Below, in pieces: positions 25,065-36,157 of a stretch of 64,000 bases of DNA. How positions within the stretch are numbered: position 1 is the first letter of the stretch; every line of letters begins with the position of its first letter. Source of the DNA: Hoplostethus atlanticus (lineage: Eukaryota; Chordata; Actinopteri; Trachichthyiformes; Trachichthyidae); the NCBI GenBank assembly GCA_034670405.1, contig JAXDDX010000054.1, positions 372,001-436,000 of the forward strand, written 5' to 3'. Made by a program: the position numbers and the translations under genes. The notes under the pieces were generated by a model. That model did no database searches. It saw only the letters and a list, made by a program, of their open reading frames with translations, and had not been told where the DNA came from.

Positions 25065-26366
25065 GCACCCTTGATTCATACTATTCCTACGCACTGATTC
25101 GTACTATACCTACGCACTGATTCGTACTATACCTAGGCACTGATTCGTACTATTCCTAGACACTGATTCGTACTATACCTACGCACTGATTCGTACTATT
25201 CCTAGACACTGATTCGTACTATTCCTAGACACTGATTCGTACTATTCCTAGACACTGATTCATACGATTCCTAAGCACTGATTCGTATTATACCTACGCA
25301 CTGATTCGTACTATACCTAGACACTGATTCGTACTATACCTACGCACTGATTTGTACTATACCTAGACACTGATTCGTACTATACCTATACACTGATTCG
25401 TACTATTCCTAGACACTGATTCATACTATACCTAGACACTGATTCGTACTATACCTAGGCACTGATTCGTACTATACCTAGGCACTGATTCGTACTATTC
25501 CTAGACACTGATTCGTACTATACCTACGCACTGATTCGTACTATACTGATTCGTACTATACCTACGCACTGATTCGTACTATACCTAGGCACTGATTCGT
25601 ACTATTCCTAGACACTGATTCGTACTATACCTACGCACTGATTCGTACTATACCTACGCACTGATTCATACTATACCTAGGCACTGATTCGTACTATTCC
25701 TAGACACTGATTCGTACTATACCTACGCACTGATTCATACTATACCTAGGCAATGATTCGTACTATACCTAGACACTGATTCGTACTATACCTAGGCACT
25801 GATTCGTACTATTCCTAGACACTGATTCGTACTATACCTACGCACTGATTCGTACTATACCTAGGCACTGATTCGTACTATTCCTAGACACTGATTTGTA
25901 CTATACCTACGCACTGATTCGTACTATACCTAGGCACTGATTCGTACTATTCCTAGACACTGATTTGTACTATACCTACGCACTGATTCGTACTATACCT
26001 ACGCACTGATTCATACTATACCTAGGCACTGATTCGTACTATTCCTAGACACTGATTCGTACTATACCTACGCACTGATTCATACTATACCTAGGCACTG
26101 ATTCGTACTATACCTAGACACTGATTCGTACTATACCTAGGCACTGATTCGTACTATTCCTAGACACTGATTCGTACTATACCTACGCACTGATTCATAC
26201 TATACCTAGGCACTGATTCGTACTATTCCTAGACACTGATTCGTACTATACCTACGCACTGATTCATACTATACCTAGGCACTGATTCGTACTATACGTA
26301 CGCACTGATTCGTACGACGCACTGATTTGTACTATACCTACGCACTGATTCGTACTATTCCCACGC
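25065..26366. repeat. 23-bp minisatellite, ~55 units, with 69-bp higher-order pattern
   Basis: The array is built from a 23-bp unit of the form CACTGATTCGTA-CTATACCTACG. Three main variants differ in the last bases and in one A/T position: CTATACCTACG, CTATACCTAGG and CTATTCCTAGA. In the second half these cycle in that order, giving a 69-bp higher-order unit. Truncated or altered units occur near 25542 and at 26290-26325. All frames contain stop codons, so it is not coding. It appears to sit inside a dispersed repeat, see the following feature. Confidence 0.97.
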
Positions 26367-26369
26367 ATG

Positions 26370-26680
26370 GCCAGCCATGTAACCTATCACTATATAGATT
26401 ATGGTTATGGTTAAGATTAAGCAACTAAAATAACTGTTAAGGTTAGGCAACTAAAATGACTTTGATTAAAGTTCGGGTCAAGGTTAGGTTGGGGCAACTA
26501 AAACAACCTGGTTTATGGTCAGGGTAAGGTTTTGGTCATGGTTAAATAAAAAAAACTTTTGCTGAAAATGAAAACTTAACTCGCAGCAGAAAACAGGTTC
26601 AGGTCTTGAACCGGGGGTTACCAGAGTGTGTACATCCACCACCCTGACCCTCCATGCCCTTACTTTCCACTGCACTATTT
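26370..26680. repeat. Repeat-element flank with degenerate telomere-like motifs
   Basis: Several imperfect copies of GGTTAGG/GGTTAAG-type motifs alternate with CAACTAAAAY-AC (at about 26423, 26449 and 26496). This is followed by CTTGAACCGGGGGTTACC and CATCCACCACCCTGACCCTC. From memory, this combination belongs to a dispersed repeat common in percomorph genomes, which also carries one or two CACTGATTCGTA-type units. The minisatellite would then be an internal expansion of that element. Confidence 0.5.
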
Positions 26681-26689
26681 CCATGTCAA

Positions 26690-29600
26690 ACTGCAGCCTG
26701 TTTCAGTCACGGAAAAAAGATTTCCCTTGATTCTTACAATATCCTACAAAATGACGGTGCAGTATTTTTAGTAACTATAACTCCAAATTTGATGAGAACA
26801 GGCTGTGTGTGCTTCACAGAGTGTTCATAGTTGGTAATTTCCTCTTTGAAGTGAATAATAATCCCCTTACTTCACAGACAGCATTATCATCATCGTACCT
26901 GTCAGCCTTTTTGCAGCCTAAGATGTTCGGAGTGAGCAAACACAAAGCATCTGCTTACATTGTTTTTGTCTAGAGATCAAAGACTGCTCTGACTGCAAAC
27001 AAGTTCAGCAGACGGCAGAAGGTGCCAAATGTTTCCTCAACATCAGATGGCTTCTCTCCGATCCATATTGCATTCTAGGCCAAACCGTCCAAACACCATC
27101 GCGAGTATTTCCCCTGGGGGGGCCTCCCTCTCCATTCACAGTCGAGAAACATCCCCGGCCCAGGGCACACCACATGAAATTAAACGATTTTGAAGAATTC
27201 CAATCATAACATCAGAGTTTTGTGCAACAGCAATCCAAGCAACAAGATAGAAGAGAGGGCGAGACGAGGATAAAAAAAAAAGAATGGGTACGATAGAGGG
27301 AATAGAGGAGATGATACAAATAAAGGCACAAAGCCAGAGCTGCTGTCGGATTCCTCATAAGAATTATTCAAGGAGAAATGGCACCTGGCCTGGGGGAAAT
27401 CAGCGCTGCCTTCAGCCGGATTACTCCTGGCACAATCCGGACACAGTCTTGTTTGATGTCCCCCACCCATCCGTCTTGTATGTAGTCTTTTATCTCACTC
27501 TAAAGTAATATAGTCTTCACTGCAATTCAATAATGGCCCAGCCGAGCCTGTCAGCCTGCGTTTGCCCGTTATCTCACAAAGGCCTGTCCACTCCAGCAAC
27601 GAGCCACCCGATGTGTGTGTGTGTGTGTGTGTGTGTACGTGTGTGTGTGTGTGTATGTGCTTGTGTATGTGTAAGTGAGTTTATCCCCAAGGGAGGGACG
27701 TCATGCTTGGGTGTGTGTGTGGGGGTGGGGGGGTAAGAGGGAGGAAGACGGGAACAGAGATGCAGACTCAATTGATGTGTGTCTGCACCATGTGGCAGAC
27801 AGAGGGGGGACTAGGGAGACAGACAGTCTATTTATCCCTCAGTGTGTTTGTATGTTTTGACTGGTTATCCTACCTGAGATCTAAATTAAGAAATAGTGCG
27901 GGTGATGGGGCAGATGCTGTGGCCACTACGCGTCTGTGTGTGCGTGTGTGTGTGTGACTGTCAGCTTGTCTCAGTGTAACTGAAGGGTTTAAACTCATTT
28001 CCTAATTGGATGAAAGGGGCAGATAAGGCCCAGGCTACCCTGGCCCGTGCGGCAGGACAGATCACTGGAAACCACAGTAATTTACCCAGAGAGTGACAGT
28101 CATGCTGCTCTCCAAGTTCCTGCACTGCTCAACATTGAGAGAGGAGGGGGGGCAAGCCTGGTGCCTAGACAATGGATCAGCTCTTCTACATTGCCAAATT
28201 GGATGGATGTTGGATAGATAGATAGAAAGACTGACTGACCGAGGGGGGAAAAAACTGACTTCAGGAAGATCATTGGACAGACCGAAGGAGGTGCAGCTAC
28301 ACAAGATGGATGGAGGAGATGATTGATGGATGAATCGTAAATCACCAAATGTATGGATATCTACATTGCACTGCATCTCTACATCATGTCGGAGGGCGTT
28401 TTCAGCTCGTGTCGGGTTGTAAATGCATCTGCATAAGCAAGCGGCTTTCATTTACCTTGCAGTCACGGGGCGTCGCGTCTCACAGCTCATTCAACGCACG
28501 CCGATATACGGTTGCACGGGCCTCCCCATCGTAATCACCCATAACACTAAAATGAGACACATGACTGTAAATAGCAGTCATGGCATACAAGAGTATGATT
28601 TTTGTTGCTAGTGCACACTCCAGATGCCAATAAATCAGACACATTTTTGATATATTAAGCCACTTCTTTTTATTCTCATGCCTCTGTGCGCACAGTATGC
28701 ATGCAGCTCTCATATATATACATGAGACAAATACTGAATGTCCCTAATCCATTAAATTCAGTGGGAAAGGCAACTGTAGATCACAGTAACACTGCTGGAT
28801 GATTTGTCATTACAATCATGCAAAGAGAGATTTAAGAGTTTAGAGTGCGTCAGATTTTCTGCAGCATTTTCTCCAGCCTGGGAACGATGTTATGAGCAAT
28901 GGTGAGGCACTTTTCTATCATGCATAAAACAAAAAATGCATATACCATTTCTCATCCATGTTCTCTGCAACACGTCGTTATTTAACTTGCATGCCTGCAG
29001 ATCTTCTGAGTTGCACGAGTATCACAAATTGTCTATACGCTAAGACACACCACAAAACCTTACCACCAACACCAGTGCAAACCCAAAGCACCAAAACCTT
29101 AACAGCTTTATCTGTCATACAGATGGTCAAGTCTGCCTAGGTCCCCTGCTGCCGTTCCAGCCGCGCCTTAACGTTATTTCCTAAAAACATGTCAGCATTA
29201 TTAAACATGCTGGACACGGAGCGGCCATATGTGCGCAGTGTGACATGTGTGGCGAGGGCTTCCACATAGGACACACTGGCGCTAGCATCTGCATGGAGAA
29301 ACGCGACGGAAACACCCCGCTGATGCAGGGGGCTCTGAGAGGTCAGCTAGACTTAATTGCACTAGGGGAACATGTGTGGTAGTCCAAGCTGGTGGATATG
29401 CTAACCCGTACCCGCTCAGCAAGGGGCCAGCCATCTGCCACTCGGTACCTCCAAAACCTAAAGACCAGTTTGAGCTGGGCAAAGGAAGTGACAGTACTGT
29501 CAAATGACACTGTTTCTGAACATGCCTGGTCCACGGAGGCCGCCAGTGCTCATGCAGGTGACAGGGAATATTGATTCATGAGTTCAGTTTATTAACAATA

Positions 29601-29922
29601 GCCAGCCTTCACCATGATATCTACTTTTGATCCAACCATGTCAAATAAGTGTGTCGAATGGAGAAATTAGATTTTTAAAGCTCAAGTTGATCACAGTTGT
29701 CTGATGAACTGCGTGTACTCACAGGATGCGTTTACGGAAAATGGAGAATATCATGCATATAATATTGCAGTGTGCACACAATTAGTTTCAACATTGTTCT
29801 TAGAAGTTTGAGTATAAATGTTGAATGCAAACAAAATTTGACTGTCCTATAGGTTCGTCCTCTCATATGTTTTGTAAAGATGGCTTTACTCTTGGCCTCA
29901 CAGGGCACACAAACAAGCATGT

Positions 29923-29925
<3 letters not shown>
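26690..29925. other. Intergenic block with CNE-like segment at 28440-28640
   Basis: No gene seen. Interrupted GT arrays lie at 27612-27660 and a GT/GGGT-rich stretch at 27708-27732. Positions 28440-28640 look like a CNE: GGGGCGTCGCGTCTCACAGC, CGCCGATATACGG and GTAATCACCC in complex sequence, followed by TGCCAATAAATCAGACAC. A 65-codon open stretch at 29185-29379 has clustered cysteines but no start codon, splice context or family match, so it is not annotated as a gene. Confidence 0.5.

Positions 29926-29971
<46 letters not shown>
29926..29971. repeat. (GT)n microsatellite
   Basis: About 46 bases of uninterrupted GT. Confidence 0.95.
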
Positions 29972-29973
<2 letters not shown>

Positions 29974-32900
29974 AGAGACTGAGTATATGTGTATGGGAGA
30001 GGTGCTGTTAAGAAAAACAGCAGTTGAAAAGGACGTGGGCTGGCTTGACTGGCATGCACAAGAGACAACCATTGCCTCTCACAGGCAAAGGGTACCCAGG
30101 ACATTAAAAACAATGCTGGGTAACATTCAGGTTACAACAGGCCCAACTTGACAGGCCAAACTAAGTTGACCTAGGACAACCTATAGGCCTTCTTCAGTTG
30201 TTTTCCAGGTGTAAGTCATTTGAAAGAAAAGAAAAGACAGCAGACACAAAGGGACTGTTACACTGAACTACTCTTGAAAGCCTTTCCAAATGCCTTTTCT
30301 ATTCACTTTCTCATTAGGCCGGCGTTGCCAACTTCCTGTATGGCACAACAGAGATGGCTACTAAAAAAAAGTAGGGATAAGGCAAAGGATTCTTTGTTGA
30401 AAAATGTTTCGGTCAGGAGCAGAGACACTTACATGGACTGATAATCCAGAGGTGCAGGTTGCCAAGTGTCAATGCCAGCGTTGCCTGTGAAAGCTTGCAT
30501 TCTGACTTCCTTTCTTTGCATCTATTTTTACACTGCACCCTCTTCATTAAGGCCGATGACTGATAGGCTACTTTGTTGGCAGCCAGCGTCCATAGTGTGA
30601 TGCAATGACCTTGGGTCTGACCCAGAGAGGCAGCGCTCTAAATAAAGACCAGGCTGCCATTGAATCAGCATGGCTGACACACAGGCCAACAACAATGGCA
30701 GTTTCCCCCTTCAGCAGTGGCAATGCTCCTAATAATGGAATCAGCATAGCCCAGACCACTGTATACACACTGTCCACTATACATTTTATAGGTGGTTCAA
30801 CCTTGCAGGAGTTAGTACAGCAGGCTGTCATTGACATGCCAGGAATACCCTGGATTAGGTCATCTTTTTATACTTTCCTTTTTGTTATTTTATGTCCAGT
30901 AATCAGGTTTGAGATCCTGCACGACTGCACACAATGGACTCAGAGGCTGGGGTTGTAACCAATGGGACCCTTGGTGTTAATGTCTGTTTTGAACTGGGAG
31001 GCCAGACTCAGAAAATGAAGGCCTTCACTCACATCACATCACTGCCCTCCCGCTTCTCCATTTCCACTCATATTTCCCTGACGGTCCATAAAAAGACAGC
31101 CATTGGAGAGGGTGCATTGATTTCTGGGCATATCTGGTGATAAAATGCGCTCCTCCACCCGCAGCTCCTTAACTACCCAATTTGAGGGCCCCTGATTTGG
31201 CAGGGCCATGCAGGAACTGTAAATAGAGCTGTGAATTGTAAAGGGGTGGGGAGGAAGTAGGGATGGCGATGATGTCTCTATTAAAGACACATAGAGACAG
31301 GGAGGGCATAGATGGAGCCAAATGGGGGCCCCCCTCCAGGGCTTCGAGCCTTGCTGCAAGTTTGTGAGGAAAAATCAAATGAACATCAGTGTCGCAGCAA
31401 AAAGGCAGCGAATTATCATGCAGTGTCTTCATATAAGCCCGTGGTAATTCATACCTATCCACACAATAGTGCTCCTCTGCAAATACTTTGTGTAGATTCC
31501 CTTAATAAGTAAAAGTTTGCTGCCTCTGTTGTAAATTTGCCTTTCACCTTGTGTTTGCTTCAAAGTTCTGCCCAGATGAAAGTGGCTTTATTTCACAGCC
31601 TTATTGAGCTGCACTTGAGAAAAGGTGTTTCTTCAGAAAACGCTCCTGAGCCCCGTGTCCCCTCCTAGTCATTAATGAAGCATTGTCCCGGTCGCACCAC
31701 TTTATCATGATCTATGAATCTCTTGATTTTGATGCAATAGAAAACCAATCACTTGCAGCGAGTCTCCAGGCAAAGCATTAGTCATCATGTCTTTGACACC
31801 AGAGAAGAATTGGGTCATTCTTTAAAATTAAAAGCACTCATTTGTAAATATACACTTGCAGACAAAAAAAAGACACACTCTCTTCTTATTTTGATGTATG
31901 AAAGAATAAAGCAACAGTGCTCAGGTGAATTAATGCCGGCCCAGAATGCAGGGACACCCGTCCAAGGAGGCTGGTACGACCAAGTGCCGATGATTAAGCA
32001 CTTTCCCTTGAAGTTGGCATTTGTAAATTTGTGTTCTTTATTATGATTATTTCTCTGAGCCAGTGCATCCTATTCACCATGTCAAAGGACACACTAATGG
32101 CCAGGGGTATAAAGATGCTGAGAGATGCCAATAGGATGCCAATATATGCTTCTCTCTCTTCATTCTTCTTTTATCTTATTTTCCATTACATTACTCGGGG
32201 TGTATATCTTTTTGTTCTCAGCTGGAGAGGCTCAAGTCAAGAAACCTAATCTCTGTTGCTCAATAGAGAGCTTCTGTCGTCTGATGGAATCTGACGGTTA
32301 TTGAGCACCTGGGGTGTATTCAATAAACCTAAAGTTTGTTCCCGCTTTAGTTCAATAAAGGAGTACTCCTCGCCAATTTGCCCATTAGATATATGTCTCG
32401 CATAACTGACTGTGAATTGCCACATGCTCAAGTAATGATATAGCCCAAGTCGGGAGACAAATGCAGTTTTTTTGGACCCTCGCCCAACCGGCTTCATCAA
32501 TGTCAAGTTGAAAGGAGTTTCTTATTAATGTTCCAATCCATGTTATCTCAATGATTTGAAGGATAATGTTCATAAAGCACCGCTCAGCTCCATGTTCTGT
32601 CAGAGAGTAAAAATGAATCTGACCCATGTCGACACGGGTAATCGTCTCCACAGTTGTCAGTGGACAATAAACTAAAAAGTACAGTGTTTATCCAAAGGGA
32701 ACTTCGCACAAATTCACACAATTTCATTGCTTTCTGTTTGGCAGCGACGGTCGAAATCCCATCTGAAACTCTCAGCTATCATTTATCTTTTCGATATCAG
32801 GTCCAATTCATCTTGACACCCAATTGGAGAGGATAGGCCAGTTCTGCAGGGGAGGGCAGCTTATCCGTAGTCCCAGACCCAATGAGGGACTAATCTGGTT

Positions 32901-34196
32901 ATTTCTTCCCGATCGATGTCACTGCACCGCTTTGGCACACCTATCATTAAGGCTGTCTCATTGAGTGAGAGGAAAAGCGCCAAACCTCGGGAGCCGCGAC
33001 GATGCCTCAATGCCAATGAGACTAGAAAGTCTTTTAAGAAGGCCACAAGTTCAGCCCCTTGTCTGAGCCTATTGTCCCGGGGGGTAAGCCAATACTTACC
33101 ACACAGTCACAATAAGTAAAACTCGCACTCGGTAGGTGGAAGGAATAAGACTATTTCTTCCTGCTGATAATTACTCCATCCTGGCAAGGCACTTCGCTAA
33201 ATCCAAGAGGGTTGCTCCAGGATAGCTGCGAGTGAGTACTGACAGGTGATATTTGTAGGGCTCATTATTGGCATGGGGTGGAATGAGGAGTGAGAAATGA
33301 GCGTGCGGGGGGAGAGAGAGAGGGAAGGGGGACGATGGAGGCAGACGTATGGTTTGTGCGCGGTACAGTACGAGGGAGTTGGGGAGTTAGCGGCGGAATG
33401 CTAATCGGCCTCTGGGGCTCTGAACCGCTGCAAATCAACTCCTCACAGCGGATCATGGCCTGGGCTGACATTAAACCACCCCCCCCCACCCCCCACCCCT
33501 CAAACACACACTCTCATCTTACTATTCACAAGGGGGAGAGGGAGTGGTGAAGGAGAGAGGAAAGGAGTGAGAGAGAGAGAGAGTGCAGGACAGTGTGATT
33601 ATGCCAGCATGTGTGACGGAAAGAGAGAGAAAGAGAATTAACAGAGGGAGGATGAGGCAAAAGAGTTGGACGGACACAATACAGACAATATAGGCAGAGT
33701 GGGAAAGAGTAAGGAGCAAAAGTAAAGGTTGTGAAAAAGTTTAAGGACAACTTCCCAATGGCCTATTACAACCCAATTGCCTAATGGCTCTCTCCTAATT
33801 GCTATTGTCTACCATTTTTCCCCCCTAAAAAGGATAGCGGCCAGTCCACTCACCTTCAGTGTTTCTACTCTTTTTACTCAGACAGTGGGAAAGTAGTGAT
33901 GAAGAAGGAAAGGAAAGAAAGTTCTGGTGGGATTTTGATCTGAGGTCAGTGTGGGGTTCGATCTCCGGCCACCTTTGCATACTGTTTTACTCCAGTGTCA
34001 TCTCGGTGAAGCCGTTCCTTTTTTTTTTTTTTATTTTTTTAAAAGACGTTAAATGTTGACTGGAACAAATTCATTTTGGATTCTGCTAACGCGCATCCCA
34101 GGGGGACAAACCTCTACCTAGCACTCACGGCTGATACGGAACAAGGTGACGCCTGTCAAAACGGCGACACAGAAGCCCGGCGACTCCGGTGACGGT
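29972..34196. other. Intergenic block, CNE-like at 30590-30860, 31880-32400 and 32640-33240
   Basis: No gene seen; the open frames here are short and unrecognisable. Complex, non-repetitive, TAAT-containing sequence covers 30590-30860 (including CAACAACAATGGC, a SOX-type motif), 31880-32400 and 32640-33240. Positions 33290-33720 are purine-rich GA repeats with a C-rich patch at 33477-33501. Positions 34100-34196 are again CNE-like (AAACGGCGACACAGAAGCCC). Confidence 0.5.
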
Positions 34197-34215
34197 GGGG
34201 GGGGGGGGGGGGGGG
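34197..34215. repeat. Poly(G) run
   Basis: Nineteen consecutive G residues splitting otherwise complex, CNE-like sequence (left 34100-34196, right 34216-34275). It can form a G-quadruplex, and its length may be misassembled. Confidence 0.9.
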
Positions 34216-35472
34216 TTGGGAAGCACAGCGGCGCGATCAATTAGAGAGATTGCAGCGCTTAGGCGACGCTTGTGTTTTTTTTGCCCGCCGTGACACCGTC
34301 CCCCTGAAAAAGGCACCTGGCAAAGAATGTGAAAGCCTGCAAGTTCTTCAACACACACATGCACCCAGTCGCATGCAATCTATGACAATGACACACACAA
34401 ACAAATGACTTTGCTCCGCTCTGTTCTTTCGGGGGGAGATGTGCTTGCATCAGCATGCTGAGCCCACAGCATCCCTGCTCACCTGGGAGCTGCGTTGGAC
34501 CACTGAGGTGTGGTAAGATACTACACGCTCCAGGGCTCCCGTGACCTTTGAGTTATGGCCGTCAGAAAGTGTGTATGCGTTTGAGAGAGAGAGCAAGAGA
34601 TAGAGACAAAGGGACAGAGAGAGAGAAGGTGTGTGTGTGTTTTGCAATTCCACAGACGACGTAATATTGCACTTTTTCCTCCTAACAAATCTTGTTTTTG
34701 TTTACGCGTGCATCTATGACCGTCCCTACATGTACGGTGCCCTTTTCTGAACCGTAATCACATTCATACGTACCGTTTCCTTTCACGTCCAGCCCCCCCT
34801 CTGAGGAATACGCCACGGTGGTGTGGCGGCTGAGCACCTCCTTTTGCTAGCGTTCAAGTACATAAGTACTTTACAATGCAGCCAAGAGAGGTTACTTGGA
34901 GACCAATGACACAAGGACATGATCGCATTCACCACACAAGAAATTGCAGCTCTCAGAACTGTTTTTTGTTCTTCACGGCCTCTCTCGGCGCCCAAACCGT
35001 GCAGCATCGAGGTGCTTCAGACTCTTCTAACGAGGGGCATTAACGCTCTCCAGGAGGTGGAAAGCGATATTCTCCTTCTCTATTTTTTTTACTTCTAATA
35101 TCATGTATCTCAGAGACAAAATTACCTTTTATATTATCGGTGTGTTAAATATTTGCCAAGCATTCTGTTTTTTCCGTACAGAACTAGGCTGTTAATATAT
35201 TTCTCCTACGCAACATCATCAATATGACTTTGACTTAGCTGGGAAACACGAATCCGTCTTATTCCTTTTTGATTTTCTGTTTGGTGTTAAGAGCCAGCGT
35301 TGTAAGGCACCACAGGGTCCCTGAAATAGTTTGTTATGTTTTGTTACTCCCACACAAACACAAGAGCAGCAACCGTCTCGCATAAGATGGAGAGCACTCT
35401 GATATCTCGGCAAGCCTCCTTCATTTAAAATATGGTAAAGCCTTCTGCCTCTGAGAGATTCTGTCTGTCTCT
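34216..35472. other. Intergenic block without recognisable genes
   Basis: No gene seen. The right half of the block interrupted by the G run (AAGCACAGCGGCGCGATCAA) is CNE-like to about 34275. GA-rich simple sequence occurs at 34580-34630. The rest is unremarkable. Confidence 0.5.
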
Positions 35473-35648
35473 TGTGTGTGTGTGCGTGTGTGTGTTGTGT
35501 GTGTGTGTGTGTGTGTGTGTGCGTGCGCTCCTAGGACTAGGGGATGATGCATAGACTCTGACACTTTGACAGATGAACAGATTTAGGGTGCTCGAAGGAC
35601 CCGGCCCGTTCAATACAGGCAGGAGAGAGTGTGTGTGTGAGTGTGTTA

Positions 35649-35691
<43 letters not shown>

Positions 35692-36028
35692 AGTGCTTGT
35701 TTGTATGGGACTGCTAAGATTTGTTCATGCTGCCTTTATTTCTGATTATTGATACATAAAGTTGTATAATGGTCAGGGATATATGGGTGTGTCAATCATG
35801 TTTACTGCCATGATTGAATCAGAGGAAAGTGTTGATGGTGATGCTGAGCTACGTGTGTGTGTGTGCCTTTCAAAGTCTGTGTACGGGATAGCCCCCCCCT
35901 CCCAACACACACACACACACACACACTCCTCCTCCTCGCCCCCTCGTCCTTCACTCCCAGGCCCTTTCCATCTCACTTTGATTTCTTAAGTGCCTTATTT
36001 TATCACGCTCTCTGGTTGTATGCATGTT

Positions 36029-36059
<31 letters not shown>

Positions 36060-36116
36060 TCACAAACACTTACCTGTGTAGATGCGTGTGGATTTGTACA
36101 TGAATGTTTCCTTGCA

Positions 36117-36156
<40 letters not shown>
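35473..36156. repeat. Cluster of five dinucleotide microsatellites
   Basis: GT arrays at 35473-35524 (with interruptions), 35629-35690, 36035-36059 and 36118-36156, and a CA array at 35904-35926, lie within 684 bases. The intervening sequence has no gene. Confidence 0.95.

Positions 36157-36157
<1 letters not shown>

Noticed and set aside
25065-26366. Regularly spaced 23-bp repeat considered as a CRISPR-like array
   Set aside because: Units are directly adjacent without spacers, the context is a vertebrate genome, and no associated genes exist; it is a minisatellite.
26396-26545. GGTTAGG-type motifs considered as an interstitial telomere
   Set aside because: The motifs are degenerate, irregularly spaced and interleaved with CAACTAAAA copies; they belong to a dispersed repeat, not to (TTAGGG)n.
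29185-29379. 65-codon stop-free stretch with clustered cysteines (CAQCDMCGEGFH then HTG)
   Set aside because: It vaguely recalls a collapsed C2H2 zinc finger, but there is no start codon, no splice context, the finger spacing is wrong and no second finger follows. Chance is more likely.
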